Origin: Protonemura montana
Lineage: Eukaryota > Arthropoda > Insecta > Plecoptera > Nemouridae
Assembly: GCA_947568835.1 (NCBI GenBank)
Contig: OX387604.1
Span: forward strand, 18,877,076-18,941,075
Direction: 5' to 3'
Length of the DNA: 64,000 nucleotides
Every line of letters starts with the position of its first letter. Within the stretch, counting starts at the first letter, position 1. The notes beneath the pieces are model-generated. The model worked only from the letters and a program-made list of their open reading frames with translations. It did not search any database and was not told where the DNA came from. Of the stretch, positions 13,590 to 26,300 are shown piece after piece. The position numbers and the translations under genes are program-made.

Positions 13590-13812
13590 TGCTACGTTCG
13601 CTGCTACGTTCGCTGCCACCTTCTCTGCTACGTTCGCTGCTACGTTCGCTGCCACCTTCTCTGCTACGTTCGCTGCTACGTTCGCTGCTACGTTCGCTGC
13701 TACGTTCGCTGCCACCTTCTCTGCTACGTTCGCTGCTACGTTCGCTGCCACCTTCTCTGCTACGTTCGCTGCTACGTTCGCTGCTACGTTCGCTGCTACG
13801 TTCGCTACGTCC
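13586..13812. repeat. 12-bp minisatellite GCTACGTTCGCT
   Basis: GCTACGTTCGCT units mixed with GCCACCTTCTCT units. It directly adjoins the 16-bp array, sharing the TGTGCTCTG junction. Because 12 is a multiple of 3, several frames stay open and give four-residue repeats; these are most likely artefacts. Confidence 0.93.
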
Positions 13813-14398
13813 GCCATTGGGGACACTTTCTGTTTTTGTAAATGATCTTCCAGGCTTTTCCATTCCCGTGCTTCCGGTTTCAAGTTGAGACATTGTCAGC
13901 GCCCGATCTTCTTGACGAGTCATGGGACTGGCTTTTCACCTTTCAGTGGAAAACTTTGCGCTAAGCGGGCAGCGGGCGACTTGTTTTTCATCCCTGAGCG
14001 GGACAGGGTGGCGCCTCGGGGTGGCGCCTCGGGTGGCGCCTCGGCACTTTGTTCCAAACTTCGACGAGAACTCTGACGGGGTAAGCGACGAGCGAAGTGT
14101 GCGACATAGTTTTTCGGATTTGGGATTTCGGGTTTTTGCACACTCCCCCCTGCCCCTCTTCCCTCCACCCACACACCCACTGCGTGGGCGCGAGAGTGGT
14201 GCGTGTTTAGTATGTGTTTGGAAGGGCATGGGTGGGTGGGTGGGTGGGTGGAGGTGACACGTATTTTTTACGACGCAATTATGGAACGCGGTCGGAGCTC
14301 GGTTTGACAGGTGTCACGTTCATTTTCCCTGTCGCCACAGTCATCCCGGAGATTCGAGAATTCAGGCACTTTTGGATTTCCCGAACTTTGTTGGCTTC
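13813..14398. other. Spacer between satellites
   Basis: Contains three GGCGCCTCGG repeats at about 14010-14045 and a GGTGGGTGGG run at 14231-14253. No gene supported. Confidence 0.5.
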
Positions 14399-14399
14399 C

Positions 14400-16776
14400 C
14401 GGACCCCCCCCATGGCAGCCCCGACCCCCCCATGGCAGCCCGGACCTTCTTATAGTAGCCCGGACCTCCCAATGGCAGCCCGGACCCCCCCATGGCAGCC
14501 CGGACCCCCCCATGGCAGCCCGGACCTCCCAATGGCAGCCCGGACCCCCCCATGGCAGCCCGGACCCCCCCATGGCAGCCCGGACCTTCTTATAGTAGCC
14601 CGGACCTCCCCATGGCAGCCCGGACCTCCCTATGGATGGCAGCCCGGACCTCCCCGTGGCAGCCCGAACCTTCTTATGGCAGCCCGGACCTCCCCATGGC
14701 AGCCCGGACCTTCTTATGGCAGCTCGGACCTCCCCAAGGCAGCCCGGGCCTTCCTATGGCAGCCCGGACCTTCTTATGGCAGCCCGGACCTTCTTATGGC
14801 AGCCCGGACCTCTCCAAGGCAGCCCGGGCCTTCCTATAGCAGCCCGGACCTTCTTATGGCAGCCCGGACGTTCTTATGGCAGCCCGGACCTTCTTATGGT
14901 AGCCCGGACCTCCCCATGGCAGCCTGGACCTCCTCATGGCAGCCTGGATCTCCCCATGGCAGCCCGGACCTCCCCATGGCAGCCCGGACCTCCCCATGGC
15001 AGCCCGGACCTTCCCGTGGCAGCCCGGACCTTCTTATGGCAGCCCGGACCTTCTTATGGCAGCCCGGACCTCCCCATGGCAGCTTGGATCTCCCCGTGGC
15101 AGCCCGGACCTCCCAATGGCAGCCCGGACCCCCCCCCCATGGCAGCCCGGACCCCCCCATGGCAGCCCGGACCTTCTTATGGCAGCTCGGACCTCCCCAA
15201 GGCAGCCCGGGCCTTCCTATGGCAGCCCGGACCTTCTTATGGCAGCCCGGACCTTCTTACGGCAGCTCGGACCTCCCCAAGGCAGCCCGGGCCTTCCTAT
15301 GGCCGCCCGGACCTTCTTATGGCAGCCCGGACCTTCCGATGGCAGCCCGGACCTTCTTATGGCAGCCCGGACCTTCCGATGGCAGCCCGGACCTTCTTAT
15401 GGCAGCCCGGACCTCTCCAAGGCAGCCCGGGCCTTCCTATAGCAGCCCGGACCTTCTTATGGCAGCCCGGACGTTCTTATGGCAGCCCGGACCTTCTTAT
15501 GGTAGCCCGGACCTCCCCATGGCAGCCTGGACCTCCTCATGGCAGCCTGGATCTCCCCATGGCAGCCCGGACCTCCCCATGGCAGCCCGGACCTCCCCAT
15601 GGCAGCCTGGACCTCCTCATGGCAGCCCGGACCTCCCCATGGCAGCCCGGACCTCCCCATGGCAGCCTGGACCTCCTCATGGCAGCCTGGATCTCCCCAT
15701 GGCAGCCCGGACCTCCCCATGGCAGCCCGGACCTCCCCATGGCAGCCCGGACCTTCCCGTGGCAGCCCGGACCTTCTTATGGCAGCCCGGACCTTCTTAT
15801 GGCAGCCCGGACCTCCCCATGGCAGCTTGGATCTCCCCGTGGCAGCCCGGACCTCCCAATGGCAGCCCGGACCCCCCCCATGGCAGCCCGGACCCCCCCA
15901 TGGCAGCCCGGACCTTCTTATAGTAGCCCGGACCTCCCCATGGCAGCCCGGACCTCCCTATGGATGGCAGCCCGGACCTCCCCGTGGCAGCCCGAACCTT
16001 CTTATGGCAGCCCGGACCTCCCCATGGCTGCCCGGACCTTCTTATGGCAGCTCGGACCTCCCCAAGGCAGCCCGGGCCTTCCTATGGCAGCCCGGACCTT
16101 CTTATGGCAGCCCGGACCTTCTTATGGCAGCTCGGACCTCCCCAAGGCAGCCCGGGCCTTCCTATGGCCGCCCGGACCTTCTTATGGCAGCCCGGACGTT
16201 CTTATGGCAGCCTGGACCTTCTTATGGCAGCCCGGACCTTCTTATGGCAGCCCGGACCTTCTTATGGCAGCCCGGACCTTCTTATGGCAGCCCGGACCTC
16301 CCTATGGCAGCCTGGACCTCCTCATGGCAGCCTGGATCTCCCCATGGCAGCCCGGACCTTCCCGTGGCAGCCTGGACTTCCCCATGGCAGCCCGGACCTC
16401 CCCAAGGCAGCCCGGGCCTTCCTATGGCCGCCCGGACCTTCTTATGGCAGCCCGGACCTTCTTATGGCAGCCCGGACCTTCTTATGGCAGCCCGGACCTC
16501 CCCATGGCAGCCTGGACCTCCTCATGGCAGCCTGGATCTCCCCATGGCAGCCCGGACCTCCCCATGGCAGCCCGGACCTCTCCATGGCAGCCCGGACCTT
16601 CCTGTGGCAGCCCGGACCTTCTTATGGCAGCTCGGACCTCCCCATGGCAGCCTGGATCTCCTCATGGCAGCCCGGACCTCCCCATGGCAGCTCGGACCTC
16701 CCCATGGCAGCCTGGACCTCCCCATGGCAGCCCGGACCTTCTTATGGCAGCCCGGACCTCCCAATGGCAGCCCAGC
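14400..16776. repeat. 20-bp minisatellite GGCAGCCCGGACCTYCYYAT
   Basis: About 118 units. Unit types end in TTCTTAT, TCCCCAT, TCCTCAT, TTCCTAT, TCCCCAAG and CCCCCCAT. Blocks are copied: the stretch with the 24-bp TATGGATGG unit at about 14590-14720 reappears at about 15917-16050, and 14870-15120 resembles 15470-15870. Every forward frame is open over long distances and encodes the same 20-residue cycle. No promoter, start context or splice evidence marks it as a gene. Confidence 0.97.
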
Positions 16777-18060
16777 ACTGAATTGCTAAAGCATGCCGTC
16801 TAAGACTGTACAACCTGTTGTGCAGTGATGTATTCGTAAAATTTTTAGTGGGGGTACGCAAAAATGACCCATTTTTTTGTGTCGGCGGGGGGGGGGGGGG
16901 GGGGGGGGGGGGAGGAGACCCAAGGCGAATGCACCGAAAGAGTGGAAATAGGGGGCTTCGGGCGCAGCTCCAAGTGAATTTTTATTCTAAGGTTTCTTTT
17001 GGAGCCAATCTACGAGTTTACGATGAAATTGGGCTTGGAATGACATGGTCAGAACTGCATTTTTAATTACGTAATGATTTTGAGAAAATTAAATTAATGC
17101 CGCCCTCTCATGTCTACACCTTCCCACATTGTTGCAGTCTTGAAATTTGGTGGGGATTCGGGAATCTGGTAAAAGAAAGTCTAATCATTTTAATCGAATA
17201 CTGGTTTAAATTTTTGTTGAAACTATCCATAGATACGCGCGTACTTTCGCGTTGAGGAGATTACATCAGTTTCCACAATGACTCTTTTTCATTGAACTCT
17301 TCTTCATTCGACGTTGGTGGTGTCTTCAACTTCTCCCAAACCAAATTTTGGTTTTTTAGGAGGGGCAAGGCCCGAAAGGGAATGCAAATCCACTTGCTTC
17401 CTCTTCTGTATCTTGAATTGAACTAACTCGTCCAGTGTGGCTCGTATGTGGCAATTTGGTTATTGTTTGTATTTTTGTCTTTCCTGCGAATTCTTATTAT
17501 TTGAAGCGGGCTTGCTTCTGAGAGCTTGCACCGCCGTGCGACGCCGCGAAAGCGGCTACCGACTTCCCTACGTGATAACAGTAATATGGTTCTAACTAAC
17601 CCCTTTGTTGCAAGTCGCGACGCCGACATAGTTCCAGCCTACCTACTCTTAGTACGTTCGCATACAGTGGCAATCTTGCTAGGTCTATTTTTAAGTAAGT
17701 GGATTATTAGAAATAAAACCCTTAACTGGGATATTTTCGGCTTTTAAAAAAAGAAGTGCAGGATATTCCGAATAATCATAATTTAATACTGCTTTCCCGT
17801 GCATTCACCTGCGTTCCCTCAAAAATTCAAAGTGGGGGTACGGCCAAAAATAAAATTAATAGTGGGTGGACTGCGTACACCCGCGTGCATTGACCAATAC
17901 ATCACTGCTGTTGTGGAAGAGTCACGTGATTAATGTGACGTCATTCTGTTGGGCGTCACTTTGGGACACGCAACGGGCACGCCTGGCGCCGACGCCGGGA
18001 AGTTCTTGTGAACGTGTTCTTCTGATAAAACAGCATCAGCTGTTTCAAGTGAACGCTACA
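16777..18060. other. No gene supported; 26-G tract
   Basis: A run of 26 G at 16887-16912 follows the satellite. The rest is unique-looking sequence without a recognisable exon. Confidence 0.5.
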
Positions 18061-18061
18061 T

Positions 18062-18480
18062 TAGCGTGAGAACACTTGCCAGAACTTGTTAGAACTTATT
18101 AGAACCTGCTAGAACTTGCCAGAACTTGCTAAAACTGGCTGGAATATGTTAGAGCATTCCAGAAAGTGCTCGAACTTGCTAGAACATACAAGAATCTGCT
18201 GGAACTTTCTGGATTTAGCTCGCTTAGCTTTGCACGGTGTACACGTGTTAACTCTCTGAAGTACACGTGTTAACTTGCCACGTGTTAACTCACTGGAGTT
18301 ATGTGAATCTGTGTTAACTCGCTCGAATTATGTCTACACTTTTTAACTCGCCACGTAAAAACTCACTGGAGTTATGTGTACTCGTGTTAACTTGCCCCGT
18401 GTTAACTCGATGGAATTATGTGAACATACGTTCAGTCGCCACGTCTTAGCTCGCCACGTGTTAACTCACTGGAGTTAGCT
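18062..18480. repeat. Two degenerate arrays: AGAACTTGCT and GTGTTAACTCGCC
   Basis: 18062-18215 carries ~11-bp units of the type TAGAACTTGCC. 18240-18478 carries ~35-45 bp units built from CACGTGTTAACTCACTGGAG and variants with TTATGTG. Strongly diverged, so old. Confidence 0.8.
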
Positions 18481-20160
18481 GATGTCCAATTAGACTGAGA
18501 ACTGTCTATGCAGGGTAGTGGTTGAATGGGGGGGGGGGGGTCTAGGGGGGTTGCTAATGCGTGCGCGACACATTTCTCTAATGGTGGACGATCTGTCTTG
18601 ATTACTGAACCTAGCATTTACTAGACCCCGGGCCATCGGTCCTCAGGACCCCGGGGTATCCTTTAGAACAAGGAATACATCTCAACTGTGTTCATTCTTT
18701 GGCTTATACCTCATGCATTCAACTGAGCGAACGCCTTGTTGCCCAACACCTTGGTTGGCTGATTTTACCTAGGTTCTTAGCCAGATGTTGCAAGCCGTTT
18801 CTTCTTCCTTTTATTATTATTTTTTTTTAGTATGTGTTTGGCCAATTTTAATGCTTATTTTTGTAGAAATACAGTAATAAGACTTCTTGCGTATTTTATA
18901 ATTGCGAAAAACGGATTTAGAAAATGTTCAAGTTTAGTAATAAACAAATTCCCATGTTGTCGAGACTGTAATGTACACCGGAAATGTGCACCTCTGTATC
19001 CGAAATGCCCAAGTGTGACTCGTGTTCTTTCGCTTCTTCTGCGTTACTCCTTCATCGAAATAGAGTCCGATGGATTACGACTAGTTTATGTCTCTTACAC
19101 TAGGTTAGGTGCGTCGAGTTAGTCGAGTCGGGTGGTTTGAGTCGTCAGATCTCCCCGAGCCTGGTTTTCGGCAAATGCCGGGACCGTGATCGATCCAGGA
19201 GTCAGGAGCTTCCTCCCTGTTTCGCTTGCCTTCCCTTCGCTTTCTCCTTCGTATTCTCACAGTCTAAACTCAGTCTCAACTCAGTCCAACGAGGGGCAAC
19301 GCAGTTCGAAGAACGCAACTCGGTTCCACCAAGTTGAAAGGGGCTTCACACCCTCGAAGATATGTCGCACTCCCTGTTAACTCCCTTCTTACTACCTTCT
19401 AACTACCTTCTAGCTCCTTTCGAGACAAGGTCACCGGAAAACGTTACCGGAGTCGCGCTGGACACCACCAGGATATGAGACTAGAAAGAAAATCGTGTTC
19501 AAAGGGTGGGGCTTCGCGAGAGATACTCAACGGGGTGGCTTTCTCTACGTTATATCTATATATAAGTACCGGAAGGCATGATCAACATGCTCCACGCTGT
19601 ATGTTGTATGCACCTTGTGCCGCTCAAACCAGCATGCTTTTGCAACTCGCTAATCGGCTTGTGTCTCTCTTTGTTCCATGTCTTTGTCTCTATCTCGCTC
19701 TCTCACTCCGTGTTTCAACAACGCAGAGCGCAATTAGAGTGAGTACCAAGCTGCAATTAGCACTCTGATTGCATGCACACGTTCGCTGCTGCGATGCGAA
19801 CTTGTCAAGTATTTCTCGTCCACTTATGCCGCATGAAGCAAACTAGCAGTGCACCTCCCAATGCTACAACGTCCCTTCAATTCCATCTGCCGGGCGACAA
19901 TGCTCTACGAGAGGTCAAGCATGTCGTCTCCGCATTTCGTATAAGTTGATGCATTATCTAAGGCTCCTGAACATGTACAGAGTCACTTTTTTGGACACTA
20001 TCCTCCGTGGCCTCAACCATTCAATCCTGAATAGCTGTCCGCGCTATCCGTTCGCCAGCATTGCAAAATTGAATCATATGGACAGCTGGAACGTTGCTTT
20101 TGGGAGTTATAAAGGCAAAGATTGTCTTAAAAATGTGCCCGTGTTTTTTTTTTTTATTAG
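18481..20160. other. No exon confirmed upstream of Syt7
   Basis: 13-G run at 18528-18540. A hydrophobic frame at about 19637-19740 ends with a good donor (TTAGA|GTGAGT), but its phase does not fit the Syt7 exon at 20161, so I did not call it. Confidence 0.4.
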
Positions 20161-20353
20161 AACTACAGGACAACCGCCAGCCGGCTCAAAGTCGCCCAGT
20201 GGCGGCGGCGGTGTCGGCGGCGGTGGGGGCGGCGGTGGCGGCGGCGGTGGAAGTGGCGGGGGCAGCGGCAACTCTTCCAATGCCCCGGAAAGCAAATCGC
20301 CACCAAGCGCACAGAACAAGGCGATTCAAGGTGTCAAGAGCGAGCATCCTTCG
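20161..20353 (+). CDS. Syt7: Syt7 linker exon with polyglycine tract
   Basis: Acceptor TTATTAG and donor TCG|GTGAGC. Translation begins [12 protein letters not shown], runs through a Gly-rich stretch of about 23 residues with few interruptions (20200-20268), and ends with GVKSEHPS. It ends in phase 0, matching the next exon. It needs two bases from an unseen upstream exon. The linker between membrane anchor and C2A is the variable, alternatively spliced part of Syt7, so low conservation is expected. Confidence 0.7.
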
Positions 20354-23300
20354 GTGAGCATTCATGTCTTGTGTCGTCGAACTTCCATTTCTCCTGCCTG
20401 GCCTTGGCTGGCGGGTGCCGTTGCGGTCTTCCGTGTCGTGCCACTCTGCATCTCTCTCTGCATCTTCTGCGTGTTGTCAATGTTGTATCTGTGTTCAAGG
20501 CTTCCTCACAAAATAAGGACCTTCTCGCAGTCAAGGAGGATCCCACCTCGGTAAGCTCTTCTATCTAGCTCTTCTCCTACACTTATTTCAACTATTAATT
20601 TTTACACAAAATTGTCTGGTTAGCGTTACGAAGGCAGCTCTAGTGAAATACATGGACAATTGTTCTTTACTGATGTTTCAAGTGCTGTCTAATTGATTCA
20701 AGAAATGTTTTTGTCAATTGCTTTGAAAGCCTTGTATCTTGGTCTAAGTGCGCTTGAGACCTTTCTTCTCTACTGAAGATCGTGAGCTCGCTATCTTTCA
20801 TGCATCTCTGACAATCTCTAGTCTCTATCTCTCTCTATCTCTATCCGTTTCTCTGTCTCTGTCTCTTGGTCGCCATGTTGTACTCGTGTTGCATATTATT
20901 GTTGACTGTTTGTTGTTCTGTTGTTCGTCCCTGTGTGCCACTAACGATCATCGGACGCTCATTGCCTGGTAAGCCTCACCTAGCCTCATCGAGTCTCACC
21001 TAGCCTCACCGAGTCTCACCTAGCCTCACCGAATCTCACCTAGCCTCACCTAGCCTCACCTAGCCTCACCTTCCTCACCTAGCCTCACCTAACCTTTCTG
21101 ACATCAACTCCTTCAAAAACGCTCTAATGCTACCTTTATTTGCAGGACCTAAAGTAGCGAGTAGAGAGCGTGTGACAGAGCTTTACGTGCTCATGACACC
21201 ATTCGCGCATGCTGAAAGTTAAAAGAAAGGAAACAAAATGCACACCTGCTAGGAGCTAAGAGACTGCCAACGGTACATAGACACTTTCTGACCCGCGTTC
21301 GTGCTAAGTTGGTCAGCTGAGCACTTATCATAATATCATTCGGCGTGGATAATTCTGCTGCAAGTGAGACATTAAAGCAGTCCTAGCATCGCACACTTTT
21401 ACAGATTAGTGTTGGACGTAGCCAGCTGTTTATTAAGAGTCAAAAAAGATGGCTGACACTTTCCGAGCTAGATTTGTCCGCTGTCAGCACCCAGTTCCTC
21501 AGAAGAGCGAGTGAAATATGTAAAGAATGTCAGCCAGGTTGTTTAGAACACATCAAACGCGAAGGAGCACGCTTCAATTTTAAACAGCACTCAAGGACTT
21601 GCTCTTAACTCTAAAGGTGAAAAGGTGGTCTCGATATAGGACCCACCCGCTTATTCGTCTGAATTACGTAAGCAATTCGCATGTGAACCCCGTTGACTGG
21701 GGGCTGGTTGTCGGACAACGGTCCACGGCCCACTGGCCAGAACCTCAGTCTCCTCTCTCGCGAGTCGAAACGTCTGCACATTTCAAAACCACGCTTTCGC
21801 ACTTCTCAAGATAATTTACTTTGAATGAAAGCCCATGCTTCGCGTGCTCCGCGTTTGATCGACATTAACTATTCTCTGTATGTTTCTCTCCTAGATGGCT
21901 TTCCTCCAGAACCGTTCGATTTCACTAGTCGATATGTACATCGACAACACGGAGCCGTCGGAAAACGTTGGGCAAATCCATTTTAGCCTCGAGTACGACT
22001 TTCAAAACACTACGCTGATCCTGCGCATCCTGACGGTCAGTGCACCCATGGGACACCCCTTGAAAAGTGCGATGAATAATCCACGTTCGTCAACTCACCG
22101 GAAGTGGATCACTGTTGTGTTATTAACTTTTTGTGGAGCAGTCTCATTTGAAATCTTTTAATAATTCAATGGAGCCCCATGAAAAGTTTCTATAAGGAAA
22201 GTTTGTCCGGTTTTTCCCTCTTTTTTGGGAGTTGTCTTCTATAGTCTGAAAAAGTAGCGTCTTTTTCCCTTATAATTTATACCGAAACTTCAACTTATGG
22301 TGCTGACTTCCTTAGCTGTCAGTGGGGTGGGTTTGAAAATGTCCTAGGCGTGCCGCAAACAAATGAGCAGTGATAGTAGATTCGAATCGGGGATATACTT
22401 TTTTCATGCATTGCATTGCATTGCATTGCATTGCATTGCATTGCATTGAATTGATATAAATTTTAAATTGTTATAGGCAAAGGAGCTGCCGGCGAAAGAC
22501 ATGTCTGGTACTTCTGACCCTTACGTGAGGGTGACGCTGCTCCCAGACAAAAAACACCGTCTCGAGACGAAGATCAAAAGGCGGACGCTTAACCCGCGGT
22601 GGAACGAGACGTTCTACTTCGAGGGTGAGTCCCCCTCCCCCGCTCTTCTCCAACCTCACCCACATACTTCCCGCCCCTCCCTGCCCGAGCATATCTTCAG
22701 CCTAGCATATTTATACTGCCATTCGTTCTCATATACGTTTCGCTGCGTGCGCAGGTGTTTATTTTATTAATTATGTATAATTCATCCGCTTGGAAACTTT
22801 TTAATTATTACCTGTGCCTAAACTCTAGGCAATAAATCTCAACAAAACAAAACCACTGTAAACATAATTCGGTTCGTAAGCGCTCATTGCACTTGTTTTT
22901 ATGTCCAATATACTTAGATTGTACATGACTATTGGTTCTCAAGAGCGTTTGTACTTCCCCGCCGTAAATAGATGGCAGCCTCTTCGGCAATTTGTCACGT
23001 CTTGCTTTTGTAGCCTTCTTCGCACACGTGCAGAACATGCAGATTCTCGCTTTTGATACCTGCCATCAACTCTGAAGCTTCATAATTTTTTGTCTGCACC
23101 TTTTTGAGTTGTCACCACATTGGCCCTACGTGATCGTTGTTCTCTTTTCCAGGCTTTCCAATCCAGAAGCTCCAGAGCAGAGTCCTGCACCTGCACGTGT
23201 TCGATTGGGACCGCTTCTCAAGGGACGACTCGATTGGAGAAGTGTTCTTGCCACTCTGCCAGGTAATAGGAGTTCATGTCTCATAGTAATATCCCAATAT

Positions 23301-26300
23301 ACCTTAATCCACCTTGACGTGAATGCGCCACCACATACAACCATACATTCATAAGGCCATAGTCTCGGGCGAGACTTCGATTTGCACATTCAGTGATTTG
23401 ATTGATTTGTCGCTAGCGAGAAAACTGCATTAGTTGGTCTGCAGTGTGTTTGAGAAAGCCATCTCATCAGAAAATGATGCTTCACTCTTTCTTACGCCGA
23501 CGACGCTAGTCTCTCATTTGTTGAAGACGAAAAATAAGACTAACTATCTGTGTCTGCGACAGATTGGTCGCAGCTATCCAACGCCCTACCCATTAAGTAG
23601 CAGAGCATCGGGCAGGCTTCCTTTGGGAATCTTGCTCCTGACATTCTCTGAGGGGTTTTCTCTCGACTGGGTGAATACTGAATACTGTCTCCTCACCCAC
23701 TGAGCCTGGCTAGGCAATTTACTCGTGTTGCGGACTGCGGCTAACGAACTCATCAATGTTAAGAACACTTGTCCCATCGTGCCGCGCCTACTCCACTTTA
23801 CTGCGTCAGAATTCTTGTCAGCATCGTGTCAGTATTACCGTAACTCGAGGGTTTCCCCGAATAGTTGACCTGCCTGGAACAGCTACAAATGTCAACGAAT
23901 AAAACCCCGTCCCTGCATCACTCATTGATTATGACATCATCAATGTCATCACGAATTTCTTATTTGAATCGTTGGAAAAATCTTCCAATTAGCTTGTCAC
24001 TTATGTCTCAGAGGCTGAACATTTCTAATGAACTTGTCTGCAACCACACGGATTACTCTTGGTTAGCCAAGTGCAGCTTTTCTTGCCATAATTAATTATT
24101 TTTAATAAATATATATTAATGTAAGTATAATTCCCCATAGAAGACCTAAAGGTTAAATTTAAGAAAGAAACTACAAGAGTCTGAAAATGTGTTCCAGCGA
24201 TTTATGCAAGGTGTTCATATAATACAGACTGGTGTTAAGAACATACGTGAACGGCCCAAGGTCAAACCCCTAAGGTCAAACCTGCAGTGCTGATGCCGAG
24301 CTCGTGTTTGCTGTTGCAGGTTGATTTGTCGGAAAAACCGAGTTTCTGGAAGGCCTTGAAACCACCCACCAAGGACAAATGTGGCGAGCTGCTTATGTCT
24401 CTTTGCTACCATCCCAGCAACAGCGTGCTTACCATCACCCTCCTAAAGGCACGGAACCTCAAAGCCAAGGACATCAACGGGAAGTCTGGTGAGTCGCTAA
24501 AACACATAATTTCCCAGATTATGTTCGCCAAGCAGAATATTTGGAGATTGCTACTCCTTGTGATAAGCGTAAATCAAACGTAAACATGGCGTAATTGTTT
24601 CTGTATGGGAACTGGAAAGTAAAGCTTGAAACTTGATAAAAAATTCAGCATTCAGTTGTGCACAAATAGATGCAATTCAAACGACAGCGACACCAAGTAA
24701 AAATTAGCGTGCATTCCAATGAATTGCACAGATATTTTTATGAGCTTTCCTTTAAGCCCTATTTATTGAATATAGGATGTGTAAGGGAATATTTTCAATA
24801 CGGGGATGCAAGTCATTGGGACCAAGAAAAATCCCAGACGGGATTGCAGTACAGGTTCTTAGGTACAGAATTTGTCACAATGGCTAAACGTAAATCGCAA
24901 AATTTCTTTTAGATAAACCATTTTGCTTTTTCACTTTCTATCTCGCGTAGCCGACTTTTCACATCTTGGCTCCTCGAACAAAGAGTGTCCGTTACTCAGG
25001 CTATCACCAACACCATCACCATCCGACAGCGTCAACGTCAATGGAGATGCTTGAGATCTCGGGGGAATAGCGAAGTATTAGATCCCTTTTTCATGCTTTG
25101 AAAAGTTCCATCAGCGAAATTCTCAAGTGGCCATCATACTGTATTACAAGTATCTATATGGACCAGGATTCATTTTCGATAATTCAACACATTACCCATT
25201 CATGCAGTTCCATTATTGACGTGGTGCACACCGCCACACCGTACAGACTTGGTTCAACAGGAGACATTTTCTGTTACGAATGAGAAGCAGATTGACATTG
25301 TTACCTTCAAATATCCTTCACTCAACCGCTTCTTACAACATTTGAAATGAATGGATCGGGATTCGATTGGTATCACAGTGTTCTGAACCGGGTTCACACG
25401 CCGGTTACTTATTACTAAAATGTCTGTCGTTGTAAGATGATCGGATTTCCAGCCATTCTATTATCTGTCACCTCCCGCATCACCTCTTTTCTTTTAGAAG
25501 CAACATGGCCGACCCAACCTTGCGCGCCTTAAGACATATCTGCTAATCATCATCACATTTCTCGCACACACATCTCAACTGAAAAACCTAGTAACGTAAT
25601 AAAATATCTCTGTAATTCCATCAAACACATCATTTGGAAGAGGCCACGGAAAATTTGATTTTCAGTGTTTGCAGTGAAATAAGTTAAGTCATTCGACAAA
25701 TTAAACAATAACGCCTGGATTTTCGGCTTAACCAATTACCATAGCAAGCTAACAGTGGGCTATTTTTATTTAAAATCTTGTTTCGATACGTACTTTGATG
25801 ATTTTTTATTTTTTTATTTGCGCAGATATTTATCAGATATTTATCGGTTTCGGTGAAAGCGTCCGTTAGTCACAATGCGTCAAAAGTTATTCTACACATA
25901 TTTATTATTATTCATGTAAAATATGTTTTTAATTATTCTTTACTCATAAGCCTCCAATAACACACAATTGCTCTACGATAAATTCATAATTCCTCCCATT
26001 TTATTCCTAATTTTAATTTTCTAGCACCTATAAGTACAATGGAACCCCTTAATTATTTGAGGGACGATAAAGGACAAGACCAGCTATTTAACTGCCATAG
26101 TACAGACATTTTTGCTCAGCTTTGAAGAAAGCAAAGACACACGAAAAATTGGGCTTGATTTATTTGCGTGAAAAAAGAATGTGATATTTTGCAAAAATAT
26201 TTTGCCGTGATATTTAAAAAATTTTAAGAGATAAATTCCCGGACTGCCCATTCTAAAACGAACTAAACAGAGGTTGCGCTGTTCGGTCAGAGGGTGATGT

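Noticed and set aside
13546..13923. Minus-strand 125-codon frame with Ser-Glu-Arg-Ser repeats
   Set aside because: It is the 12-bp minisatellite read through. Other frames of the same DNA are equally open, and the non-repeat N-terminal part matches no family.
14214..16803. Forward open frames of 569, 723 and 416 codons
   Set aside because: They are the three frames of one 20-bp minisatellite; length comes from absence of stops in the unit, with no domain, splice or start evidence.
19637..19765. Hydrophobic frame before a good donor, possible Syt7 membrane exon
   Set aside because: It ends in phase 0 while the exon at 20161 needs phase 2, and the hydrophobicity stems from a CT-rich tract.
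20107..20319. Minus-strand proline-rich frame
   Set aside because: Shadow of the Syt7 glycine-rich exon.
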